From contig BTPG01000004.1 of NCBI GenBank assembly GCA_036245525.1, positions 20,254,978 to 20,318,977 on the forward strand: DNA of 64,000 nucleotides, given 5' to 3'. Of this stretch, positions 39,676 through 51,641 are shown in pieces. The position numbers were made by a program, and so were the translations under genes. Each line of letters opens with the position of its first letter. Within the stretch, counting starts at the first letter, position 1. The stretch is from Semisulcospira habei. Its lineage: Eukaryota > Mollusca > Gastropoda > Semisulcospiridae. The notes under the pieces are model-generated. The model had not been told where the DNA came from and did not search any database. It saw only the letters and a list, made by a program, of their open reading frames with translations.

Positions 39676-39860
39676 CGAATTGCATCAGTTTAGCCGGTAG
39701 GCGCGTTATCACCTGAAACATACTCGGGTGTAACTGTCAGACTGCGCGTCCGAACGTTGCCTCTTCTCACTCCTTTCAGTTAATCAGTCGCTATAATGAA
39801 GTCTCTAACGGGCTGTGCTCTATGGTATGCCCGCAAAGATATATATGCACTTGTCGCTAC

Positions 39861-40406
39861 TTACTTACTTACTTACGCCTGTCACCCTTACCCGGGTATA
39901 GGCCGTCGACGAGATACCTCCAGCAACTCCTGTCCTGTGCTTCTCCTTCGATTCTACTCCAGGTGGTTCCCAGTCTCTTGATGTCTGCTTGGAGGTCTCG
40001 ACGCCAGGAGTTTCTCGGCCTACCTCTTTTCCTCTTTCCCTGGGGGTTCCCATGACAATGCCTGCCTAGTGATACTGGAAGCTGGCTTTCTCAGGCTGTG
40101 ACCGATCCATCCCCATCTTCTTCGCCCAATTTCATTCTCTGTTGTTATCTGCTCTGTTCTCTCCCAGAGTCTGACGTTGCTGATCTTCTCTGGCCAGTGG
40201 ATTTTCAAAATTCTTCTAAGGCAACTGTTCATGAAGGTCTGTACTCTGGTGACTGTGGTTTTTGTCAATCTCCAAGTCTCTGCTCCATATAGGAGAACTG
40301 CTTTTACATTGGAGTTGAAAATCCGGACTTTGGTGTGTTGTGACAGCTCTCTGGAGCTCCACACTTTTTTCAACTGGAGAAAGGCTGCTCTGGCTTTACC
40401 GATTCG
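39861..40406 (-). mobile_element. 5'-truncated RTE-like LINE, antisense
   Basis: Begins with the complement of the (GTAA)n tail and runs back through the RT C-terminus, ending at CCGATTCG. The 12-bp duplication ACTTGTCGCTAC flanks it (39849-39860, 40407-40418). A normal 5'-truncated insertion. Confidence 0.92.
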
Positions 40407-40635
40407 ACTTGTCGCTACTGCCGCAGCAAATCTCTCTGTGTCGTGCAGGACGAGGAGTGACTAGTCACGCCTGAGCGAGCGCGCTCACTCAAACAGCAGA
40501 ACTGAAACCCCCTCTGTAAGAGATTAGAGAAGCGCACGCACCTGTGTGCGGGTCTGTGATTCAGCCGTAAGGACCAAAATCAGTTACAGGACCAGCATAC
40601 ATACTGACGTACACAAAGCGGTTTCCTTCCAGTAA

Positions 40636-40693
40636 CATGGCGTAGATGTTCATGTGCCCCTACAGACGCAGGGACTCGTGAGAATTCATCATG
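40636..40693. repeat. hairpin family C, eroded copy
   Basis: GGCGTAGATGTTCATG ... ACTCGTGAGAATTCATC. Confidence 0.55.
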
Positions 40694-40787
40694 ACGACCG
40701 AATGGCCGGGATCGGCGAAGTCCGGTGCGCGGTGTCCTCTGCAAAGACACGTAATTTTCCACAGTCGTACTGTGGCGACTGGCCATA

Positions 40788-40889
40788 CACTGACGAGCAA
40801 AATAAATGCGACATTTTTTAAATCATCGGGAACACTTTAGTATTTCCGATGATTCGAAAAGTGTTGCATTTCTTTTGCTTGTCGGTACA
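40788..40889. repeat. ~100-bp foldback, family H, copy 1
   Basis: CACTGACGAGCAAAATAAAT on the left is answered by TTTCTTTTGCTTGTCGGTAC; centre near AATCATCGG / CCGATGATT. A relative is at 46594. Confidence 0.75.
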
Positions 40890-41826
40890 CATATAATTGC
40901 ATATATTACAAGACTCGGGTTCATTCGAGAGGAAAAAAACAAAAGCAGGAGAACTGAACTCCCTTCGGGCGTCATGAAGACTGTGAAAGCAGATTTATAG
41001 GCACTCAAACTCTACAGACGGACGGAGTTCAGGCTGGGACTGGGCGGACTCTTGTAACGTTTCTTCCTACCAGCCTAATATTATGCGCCTTGCCACAAGA
41101 GCCGATTTGGAGTTCGGAACCTATTATTGCCTTCCGTCGATAACACCACACCGTGGCAAACGCTCACAGCCCTACAGCCCAGAGCCGCTTTTAAATAGCA
41201 ACAGGACGGTACCACACAACCATGGCGGTCACAGGCTAGAATGGTGATCGTTTGGAAACAGGATAGATAGCAAGGGGGTCCGATGAGTTCAGGGATCACA
41301 GTTCTTCTTTTGACTCCGTCGCGCTGTCTTTGATTGAGGCGGTGACGCGCACGAATAAGCCTGGATAGAACGGTGTGTCATTTTTGCCCTTAGCTACTTT
41401 TGTGTGCGTGTTTTTGTAATTCTATAAGCACCATGTGAGCGTATATTTTATTCTATATGTTTTGGATTTGGGCAAGGGCTACTGATTTCGCTTTGCGGAG
41501 TACTGAGCACTGCGGACTGGACTGGGCGTTGACAACAAATGATCAGAGTAAATACGCCCACAACTGCAAAAGACTCGGTGTGAAAACGGGTTTGATATAC
41601 GGACGTATTGTCGTCGAATGAATGGTACTATACTAAGCGATACATTAGTGTGTTCCTCATTGACTTGGCACTGGATCTGGGAGAAGGCAACGACGATCAG
41701 CTAAGCACGACTCACTGCACTGACTGAGTGACAAATGGCTTGCATTGTGAGGAAGAAGATTTAAATCCGTAAAGGTGAGTTACTTAAATCTTTGACTGCC
41801 GAGACAAAGTCAACACTCCAACCACA
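40890..41826. other. no recognised gene
   Basis: Mixed sequence. A good 5' splice-site-like AAAG/GTGAGT lies at about 41773 but no exon can be defined. Confidence 0.4.
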
Positions 41827-41887
41827 CGAGATTTAGATCCTCATGAGCCCCCTCAGTTGCGGGGGCTCATGAGGACCTATGCCTCTT
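41827..41887. repeat. hairpin family C, copy
   Basis: CGAGATTTAGATCCTCATGA, CCCCCTCAGTTGCGGGGG, complementary arm. Confidence 0.85.
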
Positions 41888-42276
41888 ACCTACATTTGAC
41901 TCCGTGTTCCTGGGACAGTTGAGCTTTTCGGAGTTGACTGATTTGAATTAATACACGTAACGATTTTAAAAAAAACAACAACAACAACATTGTCTGCGTC
42001 AAGCGGCAATGGCCGAGAGGTGCATATATTTATGCATTCTACACATTACCGGTGGCATCATGCACAAAGGGGTTAATTTGCACATGCCAGAATTGCAAAA
42101 GGTCTAATTTAAAATGATCATTAGTTTTTGACGGCTTCAAAAACCTCTGTACTATATTATTAGACAGATAAGGGCCAAGATACCACCAGCAGTGTGATCA
42201 ATGCAAATGCCCTTATGCCCTTTTCCAGACAAATATAATTCATCAATAGGGTGAACTAAAAAGTTAAAACGTTCTA
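41888..42276. other. no recognised gene
   Basis: AT-rich, with a short AAC repeat near 41975. Confidence 0.4.
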
Positions 42277-42344
42277 GCAAGAGACATGGATCTTCATGAG
42301 CCCCCGCTTTCCGCGAGGGCACATGAAGATCTATGTCTCGTGCA
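42277..42344. repeat. hairpin family C, copy
   Basis: GCAAGAGACATGGATCTTCA ... TGAAGATCTATGTCTCGTGC. Confidence 0.88.
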
Positions 42345-42713
42345 GTGGGAATGTGTTTGTTAAGGATTGTTTTTCTCAGTCATTCATGCAAGCAAATTGC
42401 CTTGAAACAACACCTATTCTTCGTCGTGCAAACATCTACGGTCTGTCTGTGTTAGTACTGTGATGGCATCGAGTGGCTTTAATTATCGGCCTATTGCATT
42501 CACAGTTCAGTTTGAAAAATGCTCCCAGAAGTATCGGGAAAAAAATTTCAACCACTACCAACTTAACACACTGCTCCCCTCCCACCCCCACCCCCCGCCC
42601 CCAACCGACAACTGCCTACGTCCCACTATTTTTATTTTCTTTAACAAAAATAGTTATTCTCTTTTTCCCTGTCGGTCACTAATACGCTGCTGAAACACTG
42701 AGATGTGCTTTTC

Positions 42714-42927
42714 TTAACCCATTCAGTCCTGACGCACTACAGCAGGACATGGGTCAACCATGATAATTCAAGGGTAGTGCCAGATTAGCTTGGCGCCTGT
42801 CGGCGCCAAGCTAACCTGGCACTGCCCTTGAATTATCATGGTCGAACCGTCTCCCGCAACAAGTGCATAGTCGTTAGATGACGCCTCCAAAATTTTGGAA
42901 ATACGGCCGTCGGGCTGAATGAGTTAA
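42714..42927. repeat. hairpin family A, copy 5
   Basis: TTAACCCATTCAGTCCTGAC to GAATGAGTTAA; long near-perfect stem with loop TGTCGG. Confidence 0.9.
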
Positions 42928-43008
42928 GCTAATTGAACAAATAAATGATACAGCGGATTTTTGAAAAGGTCAATGTAATGTGAGCTTCATACCAATTTCT
43001 AAGTAAAA

Positions 43009-43011
<3 letters not shown>

Positions 43012-43090
<79 letters not shown>
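43012..43090. repeat. (CA)n microsatellite
   Basis: About 39 uninterrupted AC units. Confidence 0.97.
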
Positions 43091-43333
43091 CTCTTTAATG
43101 AATTCAAACGTAGGGAAGAAACGGCAGGGCTTACCACAGATTTGGTAACTATCTCTATTTATCTATCTATCCCGTAGTTTTGCGGACTGTTGGGGCACCA
43201 CTGGATGACTTGGCCACCAGCTCCCTCCATTCATCTCTGTTCTCTGCCATTCTTTGGTAACTAAGGGTCCAAACTCTTGAAACATCTGAGGATCGTTTTG
43301 CCATTTTTAAGGGCCCCGTTTTCAGTCAACAGT

Positions 43334-43400
43334 TTAACCCTTTGCGTGTAGGAATCATCACGACAAAAAAAAAAACCGCCACCGACGCGCAAAGGGTTAA
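43334..43400. repeat. hairpin family D, copy 5
   Basis: TTAACCCTTTGCGTGTAGG to GCGCAAAGGGTTAA; centre shortened and with a poly-A run. Confidence 0.8.
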
Positions 43401-43762
43401 AAGTAAACTCACAATGCAGTCACTGAAAAACGGCCAGCGTTCCTCGGACGTTTTGAGCAAAAATCCCAGCGTCCGTTCATGTATTGATTACTTGTAGTAC
43501 ATTATGGGAAACACTGAGACAATTATTTGGTTGCTTCTCAGTACAAAAGTCGAAATAAATCGGTCATTCACCGACTTTTCACATGCGCAAAGACAGCACT
43601 AATAAATATAATGGCAGTATATGATATAACTGACAGTAGTTCATCTATCAGTGTCCAAGGCCTAGCCTCTGAACTTGGGATCTCCTCTCTTTATTTATTA
43701 GTGATGTAATACGTATTGTCATTTTGGTCAATCTTTGCGTCGTGTGTCATACTTTAAATCAT

Positions 43763-43930
43763 TTAACCCCGAGTCCCTAGAGCAGGAGATGGATTGACCA
43801 TGATAATTCAAGGGTAGTACCAGATTATCTTGGCGCCTGAAGGCGCCAAGCTAATTTGGCACTACCCTTGAATTATCATGGTCAATCCATCTCCTGCAAC
43901 TGGCCATAGTCATTAGGCAACACCTCCAAT
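43763..43930. repeat. hairpin family A, copy 6
   Basis: TTAACCCCGAGTCCCTAGAG; GCAGGAGATGGATTGACCAT and its complement form a stem of about 55 bp; right flank eroded. Confidence 0.88.
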
Positions 43931-43977
43931 CTCGTGCGAGGGAGACGCAGCGAGCTGTACGTCAGCCCTAATTTATG

Positions 43978-44178
43978 TTAAACCATTCAACCACAAGACC
44001 GCATTAGAGGCGTCACTTAACAACTATGTACCAGTCACAGGAGATGGACCGACCATGATAATTTAAGGGTAGTGCCAGATTAGCTTGGCGCCTGTCGGCG
44101 CCAAGCTAATCTGGCACTACCCTTGAATTATCATGGTCAGTCCAGCACTTGCTGTAGTGCGTTGGGGCTTAATGGGTC
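43978..44178. repeat. hairpin family A, copy 7
   Basis: TTAAACCATTCAACCACAAG to CTTAATGGG; stem with AATTTAAGGGTAGTGCCAGA. Confidence 0.88.
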
Positions 44179-44368
44179 AGTAACATTTACAAAATGCCAA
44201 TTCTGTTTCAGACCAAAGGGTGTTGCTTTACCTGGACAGCCAGCAAGAGGACATTGTGAGGGAACCTGCAGAGAACTGGTAACAAATGTGAGAGCCATTG
44301 AGGTACTAACGAGCAAACCGGAGTATGCGAGTCTTCCACAGCGTAACGTTCCTTCAGTGATACTTCAC

Positions 44369-44490
<122 letters not shown>

Positions 44491-44513
44491 GTCAAAACAG
44501 CCAAGTCGCCAGG

Positions 44514-45949
44514 ATGATGCCCTACAGAGAGCTGCGGGGCGGGCGGCTGGCGGAGACTGAAATCCAGCTGAACCCCAGCACACAAGAGGATAAGGTGCTG
44601 TCTCACCTCAACCAGGGCTACCGCTTCTCCAAGGCGCAGCAGATCCTCCGCCTCCTCAAAGACCAGGACGAGCTCAACAAGCGCTTCCGGGAGTGCTATC
44701 TGCTGGACAAAGACGAGGAAGATGGTGGCCATCAGCAGGGTGGTGACCCCGACAGTTGGAGTCTGGAGGAGGAACAGCGTAGTGAAGGTGGCAGCAGTGA
44801 CGAGTCGCAGCACGAGGCAGAACGCCGGGCAGCCCGCTTGGTGCCGCTCAGAAAATACCCCAACGGTCTCGACCCAGGGCGTTGCAAGACCTCCATGGGC
44901 TTCTACAACGAGGCGGAGGTGACGGAGATACCCTATGACACGGACAGTGACGCTAACGTGGCGGGAATCGACTCCGCTGCCTCCACCTCGCGTGGTGGCC
45001 TCCACCCCGTGCTCTCCGCCCGCCAGCCCAGCCAGCAGTCGTACGGGGCAGGGACTAATAGCGCCAACAATCGTGGCAACAACGCCCGCCTGAGGGTGTA
45101 CCGCCTCAAGATGGAGGAGGGTGACGTCAACGTAAAAGAGCTGGCCCTGCCCGAGGATTGCGTGGTGCAGTCGGCCGGCTCCACCAGACCCAAGACGTCG
45201 CTGAACCAGTCCTCGCCCCGTAGCCGTTACTACCGCCAGCAGCCGCACCCCGAGTCCAGAAAACACCAGCAAAGCCACCAGCACCAGCCCCATCACCACG
45301 ACAACAGCCACAACCACCACCAACCCGCCTACACCCACCACCAATACCAGCAGCAGCGCGGCATGGGCGAGACTCGGCAGTCCATCATCTCGCGCCTGGA
45401 CCCTCAGCATCCCATGGCGGTCCGCCCCTTCTGTGACAACATGGTGGCACCTCATGTGGAGGTGGTCAGAGGGATGAGTCATCACGCATCACCGCGAGGG
45501 ACACCCCGTTCCTCAGGTAACGGACAGTACCTGCGTCAGACGGAGGTGACGCTGTTCGATATGGCGCCCAAGGAGCCGGCGCGATCCAAGCATACCGTGG
45601 GTGGTGGCTCCAGCATGGCACGATCAACGTCATTCGCCGAGCACGGGTCAAAGGGCACAACGCGCGTGATGCAGACCACCCGTACTCTCCTGTCTGTGGA
45701 CAGCTCACCGCTACTAGCGGTTCACGAGGATCCCGGCAGTTCGCGCAGGTCCAAGTCGAAACGTTTCAAACCGCCACCACAGTTAAGAAGCGCGTGGGGG
45801 AGATGTCGCGTGGCACTGCGTCCACCTCAATGCACGTGATATCGGACAGCGCGCAAACGCTGGCTGTTATGAAACTGCCGCCACTGGAGACGGCCGTGAC
45901 AAAAACTGGGTCAGGGCGGGACCTGGTCTGTGTAGTTGGCAAAGACTAA
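44514..45949 (+). CDS. orphan host-like protein, one frameshift near the end
   Basis: A long, GC-rich frame unlike the AT-rich surroundings. First frame: 44514-45839, 441 residues. The N-terminus has a charged helical block (KVLSHLNQGYRFSKAQQIL, RLLKDQDELNKRFRECYLL). Then come acidic/Ser-rich sequence, conserved-looking LVPLRKYPNGLDPGRCKTSM, a His/Gln-rich stretch (about 249-282), and Ser/Arg-rich sequence. In the last 200 bases a different frame becomes clearly coding (MSRGTASTSMHVISDSAQTL ... LVCVVGKD) and ends with TAA at 45947-45949. One missing base (or two extra) at about 45715-45785 would join them; it may be an assembly error or a real mutation. I do not recognise the family. It could be one exon of a larger gene (AG acceptors lie just upstream). 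Confidence 0.6.
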
Positions 45950-46202
45950 AACCCTGTGTAGTTCAATTCTGCTAGGAAAGAAATCATAATGTCTGATGAT
46001 ACTGGCATTTTGAGTTGTTCACGCCAAGGTGAGCTAGGGAGGCTTATGAATCAAACTTTACATTCCTCGAACGATAGGGATGGCGGATTCCAGGTGCAGG
46101 CGCAGGTGCCGAGACATGATTTGTACCCCGATATGCACGTGATTAGAGTTTGTATACATGTGTGAATATGTCGACCTTGCGATTTCGGATCCATGTGAGT
46201 CG
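45950..46202. other. possible 3' UTR of the orphan gene
   Basis: No recognised element. Confidence 0.35.
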
Positions 46203-46593
46203 TAAGCTACGTTTTCATAAGCACGAATCTGATACAAAAAGAATCCGAAGCGAATCCAAAACGGAACAGTTCTGGCGAGTCATGTTTATTGTGTATTTCC
46301 ATTTGTCCGATGCAGTACCGACTTTTCGCTTCCAACGCTGGGAAACGAACACGCGGACACAATTGTTTTCCCGCTCACCGAGGCCAGGAGCGATTTTTTT
46401 GGATGTTTTCGGACAGGAAGTATGATGTAAATTGTGTCATCCCTCGCAAGTTCTCGCGCCATTCTGATCTTTGCGTCATACCAGTGGTTCCAGCAAAGGC
46501 GAGTTTCGGATATCGCACGCGCTTCACGAATGACGAATGAAAATTGCATTGCCGTATCGTGTTCGGATCGTATTCGTGCTTATGGAAACGTAT
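46203..46593. repeat. ~390-bp foldback element
   Basis: TACGTTTTCATAAGCACGAA near 46209 is answered by TTCGTGCTTATGGAAACGTA near 46572, at opposite ends of the interval. MITE-like, no coding capacity. Confidence 0.7.
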
Positions 46594-46677
46594 ACTGACG
46601 AGTAAAAGAAATGCAACAGTTTTGGATCATCGGATTATCATTCCAAAATGTCGCATTAAGTTTTTTGAGTCGTCAGT
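46594..46677. repeat. ~85-bp foldback, family H, copy 2
   Basis: ACTGACGAGTAAAAGAAATG at one end, TTTTTTGAGTCGTCAGT at the other; related to 40788-40889. Confidence 0.75.
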
Positions 46678-46847
46678 GTAGCTGTAGACCCGATACAGAA
46701 TTTCAGTCTCTAAAAATGCAGCGATCAAAGGAAAAGAACAACGCAGACAGAAGACACACTTTGGAAAAGCAAGCACGAAAACGTCAAACTGTTTGGCCTG
46801 GATAGTCAGAAGCGCTTTTAACCTTTCCTGTTTAGTCAGTTAGTGTA

Positions 46848-47049
46848 ACCCTTTAAGTCCTGATACACCTTAACATCAGATAAATTTGACCATGGTAGTT
46901 CAAGGGTGTGCCAGAACAGCTTGGCGCCAGAGGCGCCAAGCTGTCCTGGCACCACCCTTGAACTATCATGGTTAATCTATCACGTGAAGTGTAATGTAGC
47001 CTTCATAGGGCAACTGAAAAAAAATCAACCTCAGGATGTAATGGGTTAA
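46848..47049. repeat. hairpin family F, copy 1
   Basis: Flank TAACCCTTTAAGTCCTGATA to GGGTTAA; stem GTAGTTCAAGGGTGTGCCAG and AACAGCTTGGCGCC with loop AGA. Confidence 0.85.
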
Positions 47050-47126
47050 TTGCGTTTCTCACGCCTGGCAGTCACCCTCTAACCCTTTTTCTGCCAGTGG
47101 TCGCAGGTTGTGTTCTGAAATATTAG

Positions 47127-47241
47127 TTAACCTTATGGCTGTCGGAAGCGTTTTTTGTCGCGATGATTCCTGCATGAATCATTGCCGGGGGGAAAAAAAA
47201 AGAAAAAAAAGCACACACGCTGTCGACACCCAAAGGATTAA
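47127..47241. repeat. hairpin family D, copy 6, eroded
   Basis: TTAACCTTATGGCTGTCGGA, centre GATTCCTGCATGAATC, right arm diluted by an A-rich run. Confidence 0.7.
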
Positions 47242-47256
47242 TGTAACGTCAAAAGA

Positions 47257-47640
47257 TTGATTGATTGATTGTACATTGCTTAACGTCTCGACAGCAACAA
47301 GACTTTCTCAGGACGTGCCTGCGCTGCTTGTGGAAAAAAACAACAGAACATTGAATGTATGTCACCAGCCGGTCCAATACGTTAAATAAACCTAACACAT
47401 GGGGCCTAAATAAAGCCAAGACCATTTAGCAACACACATCCAATATCAAGAGCTACAGGCAGTGCAGACAGTAAGGAGAGTTTTAAAAAGGCAAATACAG
47501 GTGAATGGACCAAGGGTAGACAGAAACACATGCCCCAGAATAGAGGGAAATGCCCACCCTGTGGAGCTGACCAGGGTGACCCTGGGAACTAAAAAGTAGT
47601 TAACCCCACCCAAGTCCCCCAGGGCAGACCCGGGTGGGGG
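47257..47640 (-). mobile_element. family R retroposon, copy 4
   Basis: Starts with the tail GATTGATTGATTGTACATTG and ends CCCGGGTGGGGG. Duplication AACGTCAAAAGA flanks it (47245-47256, 47641-47652). Confidence 0.9.
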
Positions 47641-47685
47641 AACGTCAAAAGAGCGTCCAAGGAACATCGACACGAATTGGCGTCA

Positions 47686-47767
47686 GCAAGAGGCATAGAT
47701 CCTCATCACCCCCCCCCCCCCCGCCCCCCGCAGTTGCGGGGTCGCATGAGGATGTATGTCTTTTGCA
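47686..47767. repeat. hairpin family C with poly-C expansion
   Basis: GCAAGAGGCATAGATCCTCA, C-run of about 16, then GCAGTTGCGGGG and the second arm. Confidence 0.8.
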
Positions 47768-47923
47768 GTTGGACCGTGTCAACTGTTCTAAGCAGTGAAG
47801 GAGTTGCCGATGATATGGTTGCAAACCTGTTTGTCGGAATATTCACCTGGTTGCAATCCTGGCAAGCGTCGACTGCGACTGGTATTGTACGAGATAGGGG
47901 TGAAATGAGATAAATGCGGTAGA

Positions 47924-47945
47924 AATAAATAAATAAATAAATACA

Positions 47946-47992
<47 letters not shown>
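47924..47992. repeat. (AAAT)n microsatellite
   Basis: About 17 AAAT/AATA units with one ATACAT interruption. Confidence 0.97.
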
Positions 47993-48081
47993 AACACTAG
48001 TTGCTAGCGGACCAGCTTGACCGTGGCACGAATGCAGTCAGTCAGTGAAAATTCGTCTGGTTCCACAGGGAGTGTCTTAAT

Positions 48082-48182
48082 GTGCAAAAGGCCCTCGGGC
48101 CGACCGTCGGCCGCCGTTGGTCCGCGCACGGCCGTGCGCGGGCCAACGGCGGCCGACGTCGGTCCGATGGCCTTTTGCGCAC
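48082..48182. repeat. GC-rich hairpin family G, copy 1
   Basis: GTGCAAAAGGCCCTCGGGCC at one end, GGTCCGATGGCCTTTTGCGC at the other; centre CGCGCACGGCCGTGCGCG. Nearly perfect 48-bp stem. Confidence 0.92.
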
Positions 48183-48392
48183 CGGGGTTGTGTTATGCTG
48201 AGATTACTGCCCGTAACATATCCGGTCTAGGACCGCGAGCCAAAAGGAAACGCCGGCGAGTCCAACGCAGTCCGGGACAGTTAGTTATTCCAATATAAGC
48301 TATTTTGAGCCCACCCGTATGAGAGATCACCTGCCATTAAAGTCGTTAGTGACAGGTAGCACCTTTTGCTCTTCAAGACTTTTCTTGAGAGA

Positions 48393-48782
48393 TTGATTGT
48401 ACATTGCTTAACGTCCCGACAGCAAGAAGGCTTTCTCAGGACGTGCCTGCACTGCTTGTGAAAAAAAAAACCAAAAACCTAAACAGAATATTGAATGTAT
48501 GTCGCCAGCCGGTCCAATACATTAAATAAACCTACGATATGGGGCATAAATAAAGCCAAGACCATTTAGCAACACACATCCAATATCAAGAGCTACAGGC
48601 AGTGCAGAGAGTAGGGAGAATTGAAAATAGGAAAATACAGGTCAATGGACCAAGGGTAGACAGAAACACATGCCCCAGAATAGAGAGGAAAACCCACCCT
48701 ATGGGGCTGACCAGGGCGACCATGGGAACTAAAAAGTAGTTAACCCCACCCAAGTCCCCCAGGGCAGACCCGGGTGGGGACC
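48393..48782 (-). mobile_element. family R retroposon, copy 5
   Basis: Tail side TTGATTGTACATTGC, other end CCCGGGTGGGGACC. Duplication TCTTGAGAGA (48383-48392, 48783-48792). Confidence 0.9.
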
Positions 48783-49000
48783 TCTTGAGAGAGCAGGTAT
48801 ACCTGTCTTATAAGATCTTTTTTTTTAATTTGCAGATGAAGTGGTACATGCAGCTCAAAACAGGGGCTGGTGTATTCGTGTGCTGGTCTGTGGTTTCAGA
48901 TCTTACCGCTCGAGCCCGTATGGTATAAAATCACATTTTCTGTGGATCGTTGACAGTTTGCAGTAATGTAGGAAATAGCGTGTGAGCGTTTTAAAACCAT

Positions 49001-49244
49001 TTAACCCCTAGAGCGCATTGTTCAAATTTTAGAGGTGTCGCCTAACGACTGTATTGCAGAAGATGGATCGATCGTGATAATTCATTGAATTATCACGATC
49101 GATTCATCTCCTGCAAGTGACAGTCGTTAGATTCAAGGCTAGAGCCAGATGCGCTTGGCGCCGGATGGCGTCATCTTGCCCTACCCTTGGATTATCATGG
49201 CCGAGGCATCTCCTGCTGCAGTGTTTCGGGGCTAAATGGGCTAA
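49001..49244. repeat. hairpin family A, rearranged copy
   Basis: TTAACCCCTAGAGCGC flank; the stem is split into an outer palindrome (TCGATCGTGATAATTCA / TGAATTATCACGATCGA) and a separate degraded GCTTGGCGCC part. Confidence 0.75.
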
Positions 49245-49489
49245 TAAGTGTGAATATTACTGCGTTGCCGTGAATGTCATCGAAACTAGCGAATGGTTCG
49301 GGCACAGTGTCTGTATTTGAAGTGATTTTTTTTTTTAAAGCACCCTTTTATATCAAAGTGTCATATCAAACTACTGGCTCATGCAGATAGTTAATTCCCC
49401 AGCTTCTACCTACGATGCCGTTTGGTGTGAAATGACGTGTAGTTACGCGCCTTTTACGCCGAACGGTATTGTCAGTAGCAGTCACGCGG

Positions 49490-49704
49490 TTAACCCATTA
49501 CATCCTGAGGCTGATTTAAAAAGAAAAATGCTTATTGTCCAATGAAGGCTACATTACAGACTATGAGATAAATCAACCGTGTTAGTTCAAAGGTGGTGCC
49601 AGAATAGCTTGGCGCCTGGGGCGCCAAGCTATTCTGGCACCACCCTTGAACTATCACAGTCAGCTTTATTTCAAGCAATGGGTGTATCAGGATGAAAAGG
49701 CTAA
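49490..49704. repeat. hairpin family F, copy 2
   Basis: TTAACCCATTACATCCTGAG; stem AGTTCAAAGGTGGTGCCAGA with AATAGCTTGGCGCC, loop TGG. Confidence 0.88.
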
Positions 49705-49707
49705 GGG

Positions 49708-50275
49708 GCTGTTTTCATATAGCGGCGCGACAGTTGGATACGAAAGGCGACAGGGACATGAATCGAGAAAATAGAAATAAAGGGGGAATGTTTCCATATG
49801 CGCGACTGCGTTGCAACAGGCGACAGTGTCCCATGGAGCGGTTTAAAGACTGACAATATATGTGAAGGGAGCATGGCTTTCAGCACATCACACACCAAAA
49901 AATTGCAACAATTCTAAATAACTTAAATAGGGTCTCGATGCTGCCTCGTGACACTATATGGAAAAACGCAAAACGATTTTCTGCCTGCTGCTCAGCTACT
50001 TTTTCTTCTGTCGTCAACAGCTGTGTTTCTGTGTGGAGAACATAACAATAAAGGAGGAGTGTTTCCATGAGCACGACGTGGAAGCGGGGTGACAGCAGCG
50101 TGGTTCAACTTAGGCGATTTTCCCGTGAAGAGGACGAAATCGCTCTGTCGCACCGCTATATAGAAACACACAAAACGATTTTCCATATGCCGCCCAGATA
50201 CCTTTTTAGTTGTCGCGTCGCGATATGGAAACACAGCTTGCCGATCCGCTGCCGCGTAGCTGTATGAAAACAGCT
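49708..50275. repeat. ~570-bp foldback DNA element
   Basis: GCTGTTTTCATATAGC at the left end and GCTGTATGAAAACAGC at the right end. Inside, several copies of a GTTTCCATATG-type motif in both directions (for example near 49790, 50065, 50190 and 50224). Non-autonomous transposon-like. Confidence 0.75.
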
Positions 50276-50355
50276 TTAACTCATTCGAGACGTGCCGCCT
50301 CAGGATACGCGGCATAAGCCGCGTATCCGGAGGCGGCACGTCTCGAATGAGTTAA
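50276..50355. repeat. hairpin family E, copy 4
   Basis: TTAACTCATTCGAGACGTGC to GAATGAGTTAA, directly after the foldback element. Confidence 0.92.
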
Positions 50356-50509
50356 TCTGCCCACCGTCGACGTATAACGAGTTACACTCAGTTTCTGCCT
50401 GTTCTGTTAGCTGTACTGAACATCCGACTACACTCATCGTGAACAAGTCATCGAAGTAGTATTTTTACAGGAGCAAATGACGCGAACTGAATGTTGTAGT
50501 TTTTCCGCT

Positions 50510-50601
50510 TTAACCCTTTGGCTGTCGGTAGCGGTTTTTGTTGAGGTGATTCCCGCAGGAATCATCTCGACAAAATGCGCTACCGTCTGCCAAAGGGTTA
50601 A
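50510..50601. repeat. hairpin family D, copy 7
   Basis: TTAACCCTTTGGCTGTCGGT to CCAAAGGGTTAA; centre GATTCCCGCAGGAATC. Confidence 0.9.
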
Positions 50602-51278
50602 AATGTTGTCGGTGTTCACGGAGTACTCATTGTCTTACAATTGACATGCATGCATATCTCCGACAGTGTCTTCAAGTGACATTGAAACAGACTGCCGTCA
50701 TTATGAACATTTCATAAACTGAAAAATAATAAAGTAAATGGTTGCTGCCTGAAATGTGTCAGTTTATTAATTTTAATTTTGATGTTTTTGACAAATACGG
50801 CTTTGCTTTTTATGTTTTACTTTATCCGTCTCATGTTCTGTGTTGTGATTTATCTATTTATATGTTTATGAGTTTATGTATGTATATCACAGTATTTGTT
50901 TATTTGTTATCAGTAATATCACTATTATTATTAGTAGTAGTTGTGGTCGTCAGTGATCACGAGAAACGGTTAGCCGGCTCGGCATTTTATCGTCGGTAAA
51001 GTAAAGTTTGTAATGTTTAACATTGTGCGATCGTTCTGTGTTGGTACAGTGTGCCCGGCTGATTTCATGCTCAAAACTAAACCCCGAATAAGCAAGCCCT
51101 TATTCAATCCATTAGAATCCCTTTCGTCACGTCTTTGGATTAACCCTGTCTAAAGACACCAAGCATTGCTCGAGATGTTTGCCCGATAAAACCACCAAAC
51201 GTGCTTAAGGTAACCGCCAAACTAGCCCTTGAATATGCTCCCTTTTCTTTATTCATTTCTTTTTGTAGCCGTGCACCC
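50602..51278. other. no recognised gene
   Basis: AT-rich; TATT/ATT-rich stretches near 50850-50940. Confidence 0.4.
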
Positions 51279-51330
51279 CCCCCCCCCCCCCCCTCCTCCC
51301 CCCCCCCCCCCCCCCCCACCCTCCCGCCCC
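51279..51330. repeat. poly-C tract
   Basis: Two long C-runs broken by TCCTCC; length uncertain. Confidence 0.9.
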
Positions 51331-51641
51331 GTTTAAGTTTGCATTAGTATGAACTGGTAGTTTTTTGTGTTGAACTAATGAATTGAGCTCTTATGAGTCC
51401 TGCCCCGTACGGATACGCGGAATCATATTATCATATATCTCAAACGCTAACTTCAATTGCCTGTCGTGTACGGCACGTTTGCCACGACTCAACAACAACA
51501 TAATTAACAACAACATCATCAACAACAACAGTAGCAACAATGACACAATGACAACAACGAATCTTTTTTTTTTTTTTTTTTAATGCCAGGGCCATGCAGA
51601 TCATGCACCGAACTACTTAAACCAATGACCGTTCAGTCTGC

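Noticed and set aside
41740..41780. First exon of a host gene ending at AAAG/GTGAGT
   Set aside because: Only a splice-site-like word; the upstream frame is eight codons long and nothing links it to 44514.
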